Source: Lumbricus terrestris (lineage: Eukaryota > Annelida > Clitellata > Crassiclitellata > Lumbricidae). Taken from it: 64,000 bases of DNA. The stretch spans positions 34,229,789 through 34,293,788 of the forward strand of contig OX457042.1 in the NCBI GenBank assembly GCA_949752735.1, given 5' to 3'. The position numbers and the translations under genes were made by a program. Below the pieces are notes generated by a model. It was not told the origin of the DNA. It saw only the letters and a list, made by a program, of their open reading frames with translations, and ran no database searches. Shown here piece after piece: positions 25,688 through 35,293 of the stretch. Positions within the stretch are counted from its first letter, which is position 1. The number at the start of each line of letters is the position of its first letter.

Positions 25688-28600
25688 TTTTCTCTCACCT
25701 GTATCTTAACTTCTCAGTTTTAAACTTCCATGTTTGTTGTTTTTTTAAAATGTTTTTTTTTATAACTTTTTGGCTTACTTAGATTTTCTCTGTTGACTTT
25801 TGTATCTTTATCAATTAATTATTTTGTAATTATTTTCAGTTTTAGCATGATGTTTTTATCCCTGTGGATGACTTAAACATTTGCATGTACTATATGTGAC
25901 CTAAATAATGTTATACATTCACTCAAGATGTCATTGATAAGTAATTGAACAATTTAAGTACAGTTCTAAGCTGTTGTTATTCGTTGATTTTAGCTTATTA
26001 ATCTCTGACTTTGGTGCCTTAATGATGATTGATGATTGGACTCAAATGCACCTATGCAAAGTAATTAACTTGATGTGTGTAAATTGATGAATTGTTATAT
26101 ATTCAGTTTAATTATTTTTCCACTTTTTTGCTGACTGCATATTCATATGGTGGCATTGGGCATTTGGACCTTTATTATACCACACTTTTATTTGTCATGT
26201 CTACTGCTCCACTCCTCTTAGCCTAATCTCAGTTTTAAATTACATTTTAAAATTTTACCTGTTTATACTTAAATGTACTTCTGTAAATAGGTTTTTTTGT
26301 TGTACGCCTCTCTGCCAGCTTGCTGAGAGACATACACTTCGGTGTATTTAACCCTAGCTTAAGCGAAAACACTGAGCATGAACTTGTCCTTTCAATTGAC
26401 AGTTGTGATTCTATATCTGAACACCCTACCTCCATTATTTCAAATACCCTGAAGCAATCTTCCACAAATGAATACTCTATTACAGCTAATCTATTCCCTT
26501 TTTCCCAAGCACAAATTGGGTCCAGTGAGGATATACTAAAAACCTCTACTGATGGTTATGTAGGATTTCAAAGAGACCTAGGAGACTTAACCTTAGAGGT
26601 ATTAACAGAGGAGAATGATAATCGAACTCTATTAAACAACCCTGATCTAGATCCTGATAGCAACTATTTTAATGATTTGCAATGTGACAGTACATATTCG
26701 TCTATTCAATCCCTCAGATCAAAGCTAGCCTCCTCTCCATGTTCTCTCTCATTTTTGCATGTAAATGCAAGAAGCATTTTACCCAAAATTAATGAAATCA
26801 AAGATCTGCTGAACTCTTTACCTGTATCTATACTTGCATTAACAGAAACCTGGTTGAACGAATCCAATACTGATCTAATAAAAGTGCCTGGTTATCAATT
26901 TGTTCATCGTTCCAGAGGATCTGGAAAGGGCGGAGGAGGAGTGGGATTCTTGATTAGAGAAGAAATCTCGTACCAAATCCTAGACTCGATAGGATCCGAT
27001 TCCTCTCCTTTTCAATTTTTTGAAGGTCTTTTTATTCGCCTAGCACATAAAACTGGGGCAACCACAGTTGGAGTTATATATCGGCCACCTGGGCTTAAAC
27101 TAGAAGATTTCTCTGAAGAAATTAACAACATTTTAGATCATATGCTAAAAAAATCAAAAGACATAGTAATTTTAGGTGATTTTAACATGGATCTCTTGAA
27201 AATTAATAGCCACAAAGCCACTGCTGATCTCTACCATTGCCTAACCGCCCATCATCTATTGCCTCTCATAACCAGACCTACCAGGATCACTGACCATACA
27301 TCTACATTACTAGATAACATATTCACTAACATTTGGACCAAACTTATTTATTCTTCTATTCTCATCGAAGACATCTCTGATCATTTACCAATCATAGCAT
27401 GGTTTGATTTTAGTCCTATTAAACCTCCTAACAAGCCTCAAACACTGACATTTAACCGAGTATCTGATGACCATAAAGCCAAATTTTTGCAATCCTTAGA
27501 CTCTACGGACTGGTCTGATATCCGTGAAGCTTGTACGGAACTAGACACTGATAAGGCCTATGACCTATTTCTTAGCAATTATAAGAAGCTTTACGATGAT
27601 TCTTTTCCAATTTCCACTAGGACTTATGCTCGCAACTCTATCCCAAAAAAGCCCTGGATGACTCGGGCACTGGTAAAATCTAGTAATAAGAAAGCGAAAC
27701 TATATAAAAAATTCATAAAAAATCCAAATGAGGCCAACAAAAGGAAATTCATCCTATACAGAAACAAATTTAAGAAAGTTAAATTGCAAGCCGAAAAAGA
27801 TTATTATGCATCCGAATTTTTAATCCATAGTAATAACCTTAAAAAAACCTGGGGTCTTCTGAGGAGTATACTGGATAGAGATACTAACAGAGAAACTGTA
27901 ATTACTGCATTGAATGTAAATGGTGAACAAATTACTGACCCTCAGACTATAGCAACTAAATTCAATAATTTCTTCACAGGCATTGCACAATCTCTTGTTA
28001 ATAAAATACCTGCTGCAACTAACTCTTTTTTCTCCTACTTATCCCAACCCCTTCCACATTCTATAGCATTAATTCCTTCTACACCTTGTGAAATAATGAA
28101 CCTTGCGCATACCATTCGCACTACGCATAGTAAAGGAGTCGATGGAATTGACCCTGCCATAGCCCTATTAACACTGCCTAAAATTGCAATTCCGCTATCA
28201 GAGATTGTCAACTGCTCATTTACCACTGGAGTATTCCCCTCTGCATTGAAAACTGCCAAGGTCATACCCATTCATAAAAAGGGCCCGAGGGACAATGTTT
28301 CTAACTACAGACCGATTTCTGTACTCCCATTCTTTGCCAAAATATTTGAAAAATTAATGTATGCACGTTTAGATAGTTTTCTATCAAAAGAGAAAGTACT
28401 ATTTCACTCTCAGCATGGATTCCAACAGGGTCATTCTACCTACATGCCCCTTCTAAGCATACAAGACAAAATCTCTAATGCAATTGAAAATAACGAATAC
28501 TCCCTTGGTATCTTCCTTGATGTAGCTAAAGCCTTTGATTCTGTAAATCATCATATTTTGATCAAAAAACTTTATAACTATGGAATTAGAGGGACACAAT

Positions 28601-29974
28601 TACAATGGTTTGTTAGCTATCTTGAAAATCGTTTTCAACTGGTTTCTGTTAACAATTGCACTTCTGATCTACAACTCATTTCTCACGGTGTCCCTCAAGG
28701 ATCTAATCTTGGACCTCTTTTATTTTTAATCTATATTAATGATTTACCTAATGTATCGCCTTCTATGTATTTTGTACTATTTGCTGATGATTCCAACTTA
28801 TTTCATTCTGATAAATCTATTGATACCCTATTCGACACTGTTAATTCTGAGCTTCACCGAGTCGTTGATTGGTTTCGATCAAATAAACTTACTCTAAATT
28901 TGGATAAAACCAACTACATCCTCTTCAGATCCCATAAGAAAAAATATCCCAATGAACTTCCTATTCTACTTATTGAAGGGACTCCTATCACCCAAGTAAC
29001 ATCCACAAAATTTTTGGGCGTATACATTGACCAGCATCTAAATTGGAAGGAACACATCAATAATATCTCTAGCAAAATTGCTAAGACTGTTGGTGTGCTA
29101 TTTCGCTCATCTAAACTGATTCCTGTCTCTATCCGGTCTATGCTATACTATTCTCTTATTTATCCTTATTTAACCTACTGTAATTTAATTTGGACGTCTA
29201 CTTACAAATCTAATTTTATCAGACTAGTCACCCTTCAAAAATATGCAATCCGTTTTATAGCTAATATTCCTCGCCGAGCCCACACCGCTCTGTATTTCAA
29301 GGAATTTGGATTATTAAAGATCGATCAAATTAGGCACTTGCAAATAGGAGAGTTTATGTACCGTTATAACCATGGCCTATTACCACTTGTATTTAATGAT
29401 TTCTTTAACCTTACCTCTGATCGCCACTCTTATTCAACTAGAAAATTAACTGTTTATGACCTTCCCTACGCACATAATAATACTCGTCGATTCTCTATAC
29501 AATATACTGGCTCCCAATGTTGGAACTCTCTCCCTACACATCTTCATTCCCTACCTAACACAAGATTATTTAAGCATAAACTTCGCCTTTATCTACTTAA
29601 AACACTTCCTGATATGTAATGGTTAAGGTTTCTGCTCAGTGGTTTCGCCAAGCCCTTAGTTAAGTCTTTAGTTAAGTCATTAGTTAAGAGTTGTTTTTCT
29701 CGTTATATACAGAAATGTCGATTGCTTAATTTGTTTTTCTCTCTTCCTCATCATTTTTTTTTATTCCTGCAATTGAATGTTCTGTCATGTTTTTTCTTTT
29801 ATATTTTACATGAATTATGGGTGGCCCTATTAGCGGGATTTACATCCCTTCTGGGTCTCCCCCTCTTCACCAAATTCATGTTAATGTATTATTCACTGCC
29901 ATAATTGTATCATGTTTGTGTGTTGTTTTGGTTGAGGAAAAAAAATAAATAAAAAAAAATAAATAAAATAAAAA
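25688..29974 (+). mobile_element. Full-length-looking LINE (Jockey/CR1/L2 superfamily)
   Basis: It is flanked by ATAACT at 25682-25687 and 29975-29980. The 5' UTR is about 630 nt, followed by one ORF, a 3' UTR of about 320 nt and an A-rich tail with AATAAA repeats at 29937-29974. The host sequence is interrupted inside the hAT element, and the sister hAT element (around 54960-54985) shows the uninterrupted site. Confidence 0.88.
26320..29619 (+). CDS. LINE ORF2: APE-type endonuclease + reverse transcriptase (1,099 aa)
   Basis: An intact frame. Residues about 145-360 form the endonuclease: LSFLHVNARSI, ALTETWL, GVIYRPPG, GDFNMDLL from residue 286, and SDHLPI around 353. The reverse transcriptase follows from about 600: KGVDGIDP, YRPISVLPFFAKIFEK, motif A LGIFLDVAKAFDSVNH, motif B HGVPQGSNLGPLLFLIYIND, motif C FADD at 821-824, then the thumb and a C-terminal NLIWTSTY/LQKYAIRFI region. 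The protein nicks target DNA and primes cDNA synthesis from it. No ORF1 precedes it, so it is either a one-ORF family or lost ORF1. The exact start Met is uncertain; the first 140 residues match nothing I recognise. The intact frame and visible empty site suggest recent activity. Confidence 0.9.
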   Translation: MLRDIHFGVFNPSLSENTEHELVLSIDSCDSISEHPTSIISNTLKQSSTNEYSITANLFPFSQAQIGSSEDILKTSTDGYVGFQRDLGDLTLEVLTEENDNRTLLNNPDLDPDSNYFNDLQCDSTYSSIQSLRSKLASSPCSLSFLHVNARSILPKINEIKDLLNSLPVSILALTETWLNESNTDLIKVPGYQFVHRSRGSGKGGGGVGFLIREEISYQILDSIGSDSSPFQFFEGLFIRLAHKTGATTVGVIYRPPGLKLEDFSEEINNILDHMLKKSKDIVILGDFNMDLLKINSHKATADLYHCLTAHHLLPLITRPTRITDHTSTLLDNIFTNIWTKLIYSSILIEDISDHLPIIAWFDFSPIKPPNKPQTLTFNRVSDDHKAKFLQSLDSTDWSDIREACTELDTDKAYDLFLSNYKKLYDDSFPISTRTYARNSIPKKPWMTRALVKSSNKKAKLYKKFIKNPNEANKRKFILYRNKFKKVKLQAEKDYYASEFLIHSNNLKKTWGLLRSILDRDTNRETVITALNVNGEQITDPQTIATKFNNFFTGIAQSLVNKIPAATNSFFSYLSQPLPHSIALIPSTPCEIMNLAHTIRTTHSKGVDGIDPAIALLTLPKIAIPLSEIVNCSFTTGVFPSALKTAKVIPIHKKGPRDNVSNYRPISVLPFFAKIFEKLMYARLDSFLSKEKVLFHSQHGFQQGHSTYMPLLSIQDKISNAIENNEYSLGIFLDVAKAFDSVNHHILIKKLYNYGIRGTQLQWFVSYLENRFQLVSVNNCTSDLQLISHGVPQGSNLGPLLFLIYINDLPNVSPSMYFVLFADDSNLFHSDKSIDTLFDTVNSELHRVVDWFRSNKLTLNLDKTNYILFRSHKKKYPNELPILLIEGTPITQVTSTKFLGVYIDQHLNWKEHINNISSKIAKTVGVLFRSSKLIPVSIRSMLYYSLIYPYLTYCNLIWTSTYKSNFIRLVTLQKYAIRFIANIPRRAHTALYFKEFGLLKIDQIRHLQIGEFMYRYNHGLLPLVFNDFFNLTSDRHSYSTRKLTVYDLPYAHNNTRRFSIQYTGSQCWNSLPTHLHSLPNTRLFKHKLRLYLLKTLPDM

Positions 29975-30654
29975 ATAACTCGATTCAGGCAAGATTTTCG
30001 GGCAAATGTCGGCTCATGAATTTGCTGCAATTCTCGCCATTAAGTTTATTTATAAAATGCTACCGTGAATTCAGAACTTTTTCGGGAATTTCTACTAACC
30101 ATGGTTGTTGTGAGCTAATATCTAACTCGATTCGGGCAAGATGGAACTGGGAGATAACGTGGTAAGCTATAGGCTACTAATGAACGTTGAACTTCAAGAA
30201 GTTTGGTTAATATTTTTCCGGGTCTACTTGCCCTAAAAAACAGACTTGCCCGAAATTGGGGGGGGCATTTGCTTCCTCTGGACCCCCGTATCCTACGCCT
30301 ATGACTGTGTGGCGCTGTGTTGTTTGCTTGTTTTTGTGGCATGTTTGTAGTTTATTTGTATTAGCACCTGCCGGGCCACTGGCGTGGCGTAAACCCCGTA
30401 TAAGCTCCTCGCAAAGGCAGGAGGCCCTGGCGCGGATTTAGACCTGGGACTCTGGCTGGGAGTCGACCCCAATAAGTCGACTTAGCCATCCCAAGTCGAG
30501 TCGAGTCGCTTCTGCCTACCGCAACTGACCCCAAGTAGAATTTTGTAGAGAGAAGTCACTTTAAGTTGTTTTTACCACAAGTCGACTTAAACCGACCTGG
30601 GACACAAACAAACCTAAATTTATCACTTCAAACCCCAATGATCGTGGGAACAGG

Positions 30655-30798
30655 CATGGGCGGAGTTTATCAGGGGCTAAGGGGGGCAAGAAGACCCAGA
30701 TTCATCTTTTTTACCGTGCAAATGGTATCTTTTCCCGGGTTTAGCCCCTCCAAGAAGGCTTTAGCTCCTCCAAGAACGGAAACCAAACTTCGCCCATG
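30655..30798. mobile_element. hAT-like MITE, CATGGGCGGAGTTT family (144 bp)
   Basis: Ends CATGGGCGGAGTTT and AAACTTCGCCCATG. Duplication GGAACAGG at 30647-30654 and GGAACAGA at 30799-30806 (7/8). It lies 50 bp left of the Maverick insertion. Confidence 0.85.
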
Positions 30799-30849
30799 GG
30801 AACAGAACAGCATTTAAACAGGTTTTAACTTTTGTACTGTGTTTTCACT

Positions 30850-30855
30850 TTCGTA
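30850..30855 (+). repeat. Target-site duplication, left of Maverick-like element
   Basis: TTCGTA, identical to 40183-40188. A 6-bp duplication is diagnostic for Maverick/Polinton integration. Confidence 0.9.
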
Positions 30856-31167
30856 AGTAGTTAACAAATGGATCAGAAAGCCCAGACAAAAGAATTGCGG
30901 GGGAGGTGATGGGCCAAAAGATAGCCCAACAAAAGAATGCGAAGATAAACCAACAAAAGAAGCATGACGTCAGCAACAGATGTGGTTATCGATACCCCTT
31001 TTAAGGACTGGATTTCTTGGACCAGGGGGTTATAAATCGACACACTTGACTGAGCACTGGAGGCTGAGGAGGCTGAGGTGGCAGGCCCCACCCCCACCCC
31101 CAGCTGGCTGCGCCAGGGGGATTTCTGCTGATGCGGCAAATGCTGCAGCTGCTGTAGCAGCTGCTAT
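30856..31167 (+). repeat. Left terminal inverted repeat (312 bp)
   Basis: Begins AGTAGTTAACAAATGG; the right repeat, inverted, begins AGTTGGTAACAAATGG. Identity is near complete for the first ~165 bp, then scattered mismatches and a 6-bp indel in a CCACCC run. It ends in CAGCTGCTAT. Confidence 0.92.
30965..31036 (+). promoter_or_regulatory. Putative inward promoter in left TIR
   Basis: A perfect CRE palindrome TGACGTCA (30965-30972) is followed by a TATAAA box (31031-31036) pointing toward the first gene at 31359. The same pair occurs inverted in the right TIR. Expression is inferred, not shown. Confidence 0.5.
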
Positions 31168-31358
31168 ACATGCTTAGTCATCATTCTTTGTTCAGAATAT
31201 TTTTTTATATATAGAACATAAACTAGTATATCATTGCATGCACTATAAGGTGGGCGCTATAAGAGCACCTCTTTTTTCATTAACAAGCATTTCATGTTGA
31301 AACCTTCTAAAGAGCGGCAGCGGCTTTTGATATCTGTCCTAACAGTAGTAAATGCGAA

Positions 31359-31655
31359 ATGGATGTGTGTGGAAACTACAAATGTGAATGTATAATGTGT
31401 CAAGGTGAAGACGATGAGGCGAGCATTCACAGCGAAGATGAAAACGTTGTAAAGTATAGCACTATGAAACTTAAAGCGGAGAATGAAAAGCTGAAGAAAA
31501 CAGTTACTTGTATACTCTGTAAAGAAAAGCAAGTGCAGTCATTAGCTCTTCCGTGTAGGCATGTGAATATGTGTGATCCTTGTGCGGACATTGCAACACA
31601 CTGTCCCTCATGCGACGAGCGCATCCTTGGAACTGTAAGAATATACCTCGTATAA
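31359..31655 (+). CDS. Small RING-finger protein
   Basis: 98 residues. The C-terminal half is a C3HC4 RING: C51, C54, C66, H68, C72, C75, C82 and C85, in a CILCKEKQV...CRHVNMC...CPSC arrangement like that of IAP/Mindbomb-type RINGs. These usually recruit E2 enzymes for ubiquitin transfer. The N-terminus has a second Cys cluster (C4, C9, C11, C14), an acidic stretch and a short charged helix. It is the first gene inside the left TIR, nearest the predicted promoter, and ends 39 bp before the ATPase start. Its role in the element (host modulation or apoptosis control) is an inference from viral RING proteins; no BIR domain is present. Confidence 0.75.
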   Translation: MDVCGNYKCECIMCQGEDDEASIHSEDENVVKYSTMKLKAENEKLKKTVTCILCKEKQVQSLALPCRHVNMCDPCADIATHCPSCDERILGTVRIYLV

Positions 31656-31693
31656 AAAGACTTGTATGCTTCAAAAGGTATTTACTTTTTAAA

Positions 31694-32309
31694 ATGGACC
31701 CAACTTGGAGGCATCCATTCTCTGCAATAATCAGCGGGCCTAGTGGATCAGGAAAAACCAACTTCACGTTACGATTTATAGATCATTTAGACTATATGGT
31801 CAAACCTGCAATAGAAAAAAATTATCTGGTGTTTTGGCATATACCAAGAAATCTTTGATAAATACGCCCACGTTCAATTTCACGAAGGATTGCCCAACTT
31901 GGCTATTTTCGATGGCAAGCAAAAGACTCTGCTCATTTTAGACGATCTTATGAGTGAAACTGACGAGAGGGTTACCAAATTATTTACAAAGATTAGCCAT
32001 CATATGAACGTTTCTATACTCTACCTGACGCAAAATCTTTTCTATAGTGGAAAGCACACAAGAACAATCAGTTTGAATGCACATTACTTTGTACTCTTCA
32101 AAAATGTTAGAGACAGCACGCAGGTTGCAATACTCGCCCGTCAGATGTTTCCAGGCAAGGCAAATTTCATGATAGAAGCCTTCCAAGATGCCACTATGGT
32201 ACCTTTCGGATATCTTTTGGTCGATCTGAGACCGGAACCTGATGAACGTTGTCGCATAAGAACAAACATTTTCCCAGGCAAGACGCATTATGTCTATTTA
32301 AGGAAATGA
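31694..32309 (+). pseudogene. FtsK/HerA-type packaging ATPase, broken by a +1 frame change
   Basis: The start at 31694 is chosen because MDPTWRHPFSAIISGPSGSG brings the Walker A (GPSGSGKT, residues 15-22) to the expected N-terminal place. This frame stops at 31856-31858. The rest (FDGKQKTLLILDDLM with Walker B, then LYLTQNLFY) continues in the +1 frame to 32309. The switch lies near an A7 run at 31815-31821. Joined length would be about 205 codons, normal for Polinton ATPases, which pump DNA into capsids. It could be a sequencing or assembly error, an inactivating indel, or slippage at the homopolymer. Genes on both sides are intact. Confidence 0.82.
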
Positions 32310-32350
32310 ATATAAACGCATACTCGAGCGGCATCTCTCATTCAACCAAA

Positions 32351-32680
32351 ATGTCCGAACCCATTAAGGAGAAGTTTGAGAAACTCAGACTGCTTAAAGA
32401 ATCTTCGCCTAAAGTAAGGAAACGAATTTTAAAAGACTGCAACTCTTCTCTGCTTTGCTACCTTTGCGAGTGTGCACTCAACATTTTAAAAGGAACTGTA
32501 CCTTTGAAAGACGCTCAGAAGAAAAGACTCGGTCGCTTCAAACACAAGTTGAGAAAGCTTGCATCCAAGAAGACGCGTGTAAAAATCAAGAAGCGTATAG
32601 TGCAGACAGGCGGATTCATAGGAGCATTGTTAACTCCTGTACTTTCTTTTCTGGGTACATTGCTGAGTAATAAAATATAA
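32351..32680 (+). CDS. Small basic protein with hydrophobic C-terminus
   Basis: 109 residues from the ATG at 32351; the upstream in-frame ATG at 32249 overlaps the ATPase and is less likely. It is Lys/Arg-rich (KRLGRFKHKLRKLASKK), with a Cys-rich patch LLCYLCECALNIL and a Gly-hydrophobic tail GGFIGALLTPVLSFLGTLL. Similar proteins accompany this element type in many invertebrate genomes, from memory. A DNA-condensing or membrane-active virion core role is plausible but unproven. It ends 1 bp before the next ATG. Confidence 0.6.
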   Translation: MSEPIKEKFEKLRLLKESSPKVRKRILKDCNSSLLCYLCECALNILKGTVPLKDAQKKRLGRFKHKLRKLASKKTRVKIKKRIVQTGGFIGALLTPVLSFLGTLLSNKI

Positions 32681-32681
32681 T

Positions 32682-33353
32682 ATGGAGCATACGAAGAAAA
32701 TGGTTCTGGTGGAACCTAGGCAGATAGAGAAATGGAAGGAGACGATGCTAGATAAAACACTATCGAAATTGGACACACAGATGTACGATATTCTGCATAG
32801 GAATATTGCAGACGATGATAAGGCCAAACTGTATACCAACAGTTTGAATCGTTACTTGAACATTGACAAACCCAGCATAGTTACAAAATTCGAAACCAAG
32901 GAAAAGACGGCGGCGGCGGCGGCGGACTCTGCCGAATCTACAGACTCTAGCAGCAACAGCATAGAGAAACAAGTGTTGGAAACAGTTCCAAAGAAATGGA
33001 AAACGCAGGCTGCTCGTCTTTTATCGCACATGAAGAGCAATCCCGACGTGGCCTGGAATTCTAAAGGTGAACTTATTTTGAAGGATGCAACTATTCCAAA
33101 AACACACATGGTCGATTTGGTGAACGATCTTATGAGAAAACGCACAACATCTTCGCCACCAACCGGATGGCGACTTTTGGCCGGCGCTCTGAAAGATTCA
33201 AACATACCTCGCGAGCTGATAGGAAATCAAGAACGCTGGTCCTATATTAACGAATTCACAGACGAATCGACAACAGTTACGCCAAAGAGCATTCACGGTA
33301 AACAGCAGCTTCCCTCCTTGTCATCGTCTTCTTCGGCCTGGCTGACTTACTGA
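32682..33353 (+). CDS. Conserved Maverick protein, unknown function (223 aa)
   Basis: The N-terminal half is helical and charged (KWKETMLDKTLSKLDTQMYD). An Ala/Ser/Asp linker encoded by a GGC run follows. A conserved-looking module begins VPKKWKTQAARLLSHMKSNP, then VAWNSKGELIL and MVDLVNDLMRKRT. The Ser-rich C-terminus ends where the integrase ATG overlaps the TGA. No enzymatic motif is seen. Proteins with the same WNxKGEL module sit just upstream of integrase in related elements, so it may be structural or a cofactor. Confidence 0.55.
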   Translation: MEHTKKMVLVEPRQIEKWKETMLDKTLSKLDTQMYDILHRNIADDDKAKLYTNSLNRYLNIDKPSIVTKFETKEKTAAAAADSAESTDSSSNSIEKQVLETVPKKWKTQAARLLSHMKSNPDVAWNSKGELILKDATIPKTHMVDLVNDLMRKRTTSSPPTGWRLLAGALKDSNIPRELIGNQERWSYINEFTDESTTVTPKSIHGKQQLPSLSSSSSAWLTY

Positions 33354-34381
33354 TGGAATCGTACTTCGACCCCACGACGCCCGGAAGCTTCGCCGGCTTG
33401 TCAACATTTCAAAAACATTCTAACTTTAAAAATAAAGACGTTAAAAATTGGCTGATTAAACAAGATGCATACACGTTACATAAACCTGTTAGGCTTATCT
33501 TTAGAAGGCGAAAAACTTTCGCGCCAGGTATTGACAATCTGTGGCAAGCGGACTTGGCCGATCTTTCGGCATTGGCGAAACATAACGATAAAAATAAATA
33601 CATTTTAACCTGTATAGATGTCTTGTCTAAATATGCCTGGGCTGTCCCGCTAAAAACAAAGTCCGGTGCGGACCTGACCGAGGCCTTCTCATCCATTCTT
33701 TTAGATAGGCAGCCGGCTAATTTGCAGACTGACAAGGGATCAGAATTTCTTAATAAAAGCTTTCAAGCCATGCTACGTAAAAATTCCATTCGCTTTTACA
33801 CATCCGAAAATAGCGACATAAAGGCCTCTGTGGTCGAACGATTCAATAGAACTCTTAAGACTAGGATGTGGAAATACTTTACTTATAAGAATACGTATAG
33901 GTACATAGATATTTTACAAGATCTCATTCATTCGTACAACAACACACATCATAGATCTATAGCCATGTCACCCAACCAGGTTTCTAAGGATAACGAAAAT
34001 ATTATTATAAAACTATTGTACGGTCAGAAGAAGAGCCCTGCCAATTGGAAATACGAAGTGAACGACAAGGTTAGAATCGCAAAGGCCAGAATAGCATTCC
34101 AGAAGGGATACTTACCGAGCTGGTCGACGGAAATCTTTAAGATTGTAAGTCGTGTGCCTACTGACCCCGTAACCTACGAGCTTGAAGATTTAAGTGGTGA
34201 AAAAATAAAGGGTAAATTCTACGAATTTGAGCTGCAAAGAATTTTAAAGGAAGATGATATTTACACGGTCGAAAAAATTCTGAAAAGTCGTAAGCGGCGC
34301 GGGAAGACAGAGTATTTTGTCAAATGGAAAGGCTACGAAGACAAGTTCAACTCGTGGACTCAGGATATATTCAAAGTCTAG
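33353..34381 (+). CDS. Retroviral-type integrase with C-terminal chromodomain
   Basis: 342 residues. The RNase H-fold catalytic triad is D67 (LWQADLADL), D127 (LQTDKGSEF) and E162 (VVERFNRTLK), with 34 residues between the second D and the E. The enzyme joins element ends to target DNA, which explains the TTCGTA duplication. The C-terminus (about 300-342) is a chromodomain, with YTVEKILKSR, then TEYFVKWKGYEDKFNSW, whose aromatic residues could read methylated histone tails and direct insertion. It resembles C. elegans transposon-derived protein F54H12.3 (from memory). It overlaps the preceding stop codon, which suggests coupled expression. It appears intact. Confidence 0.92.
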   Translation: MESYFDPTTPGSFAGLSTFQKHSNFKNKDVKNWLIKQDAYTLHKPVRLIFRRRKTFAPGIDNLWQADLADLSALAKHNDKNKYILTCIDVLSKYAWAVPLKTKSGADLTEAFSSILLDRQPANLQTDKGSEFLNKSFQAMLRKNSIRFYTSENSDIKASVVERFNRTLKTRMWKYFTYKNTYRYIDILQDLIHSYNNTHHRSIAMSPNQVSKDNENIIIKLLYGQKKSPANWKYEVNDKVRIAKARIAFQKGYLPSWSTEIFKIVSRVPTDPVTYELEDLSGEKIKGKFYEFELQRILKEDDIYTVEKILKSRKRRGKTEYFVKWKGYEDKFNSWTQDIFKV

Positions 34382-34420
34382 CAAGAATTTCTCGCAGTCT
34401 GTCAGAGCACGCAAACGACA

Positions 34421-35290
34421 ATGTCGCATTTTTATCTTACTCTTCCAAGCAATAGTTCCATGAGCCATTTCCCCAACAATACTACAGCCCACTTTACAAC
34501 GAAGTTGGAAAATGCCATCTCCCTCACAGGTCGCTGGGAAGTCGGACTTCTGCAAATGCAATACCCGCACACGTGGTACAACATGCAAAGTGGCCAGGGC
34601 GAATTTACATTTGACCAAGCTCCTAAAAGAGGAAGCATCGACGCAGTATGCATAACGATTCACCACTCTTGGCAGCTGCCCGCCGGATATTACGAAAATA
34701 TTGAGGCTATATTAGATGCCATAAATAAGAATATAGAGGATGCTGCCGAATTGAATTCGCTCGAGAAATATCCGAAATTTAGATATGATGCGATAACTAA
34801 AAGAGTCTGCGGTAAAATAAATCTCGCTGCGCGCGTAACCTTCTCATCACATCTGTGCAATATTTTAGGTATAGAGGAAAGACATAAAGTTGTCGAAAAC
34901 AACAATTACGGCACTTATTTTTACCATGAGCGTTACGAGGATTATATTAAAGCGTGGGACGAGGTACCTGACTGGGACTGGGAATCTGATTACAGCGTCG
35001 ATATAAATCCGAACTTTTCGCGTATATACGTGTATTGTAATATGCTTGAATCTGTCGCGCTTGGCGATTCGAAAGCCCCATTACTTCGCATAGTTAATAT
35101 AGAAGATAAAAGCGGTGATAATGTGCACGTCTTGTACAAGTCTGCTATATACGTACCTATTCAGCAGAAGAATTTCGAATCGATAGAAATATATATGAGA
35201 GGCGATAATGGTAATGTCATTCCATTCGAGCATGGGAAGTCGTTCGTTGTGCTTCATTTCAGACAGAGCAAAAATTTCAGTCTTCAGTAA
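34421..35290 (+). CDS. Capsid-associated (penton-like) protein 1, 289 aa
   Basis: Opens MSHFYLTLPSNSSMSHFPNN and has FTTKLENAISLTGRWEVGL, KFRYDAITKRV, APLLRIVNIEDKSGDN and IQQKNFESIEIYM. It is clearly paralogous to the next gene along its whole length. The beta-rich sequence and position between integrase and capsid/protease genes suit a single-jelly-roll vertex protein, but I see no decisive motif. An acidic insert (YIKAWDEVPDWDWESDY) is unique to this copy. Next start codon 4 bp downstream. Confidence 0.6.
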   Translation: MSHFYLTLPSNSSMSHFPNNTTAHFTTKLENAISLTGRWEVGLLQMQYPHTWYNMQSGQGEFTFDQAPKRGSIDAVCITIHHSWQLPAGYYENIEAILDAINKNIEDAAELNSLEKYPKFRYDAITKRVCGKINLAARVTFSSHLCNILGIEERHKVVENNNYGTYFYHERYEDYIKAWDEVPDWDWESDYSVDINPNFSRIYVYCNMLESVALGDSKAPLLRIVNIEDKSGDNVHVLYKSAIYVPIQQKNFESIEIYMRGDNGNVIPFEHGKSFVVLHFRQSKNFSLQ

Positions 35291-35293
35291 ATA

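Larger units (their letters stand above)
24411..30303. mobile_element. hAT-like element, CATAGGCGTAGG family, split by a LINE
   Basis: Left end CATAGGCGTAGG, right end CCTACGCCTATG. The flanks GACGTGTG and ACTGTGTG match at only 5/8. Without the LINE at 25688-29974 it is about 1.6 kb and collinear with the element at 53662-55283. The arms carry several copies of GATTCGGGCAAGATTTTCGG. No transposase is seen. Confidence 0.85.

Noticed and set aside
24411..30303. Segmental duplication between 24-30 kb and 53-55 kb
   Set aside because: Shared sequence ends exactly at inverted CATAGGCGTAGG termini, and 8-bp duplications flank the 53662 copy, so it is a transposon family.
31815..31821. Programmed -1 frameshift at A7 in the ATPase
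   Set aside because: The downstream frame is +1, so ordinary -1 slippage would not reach it.
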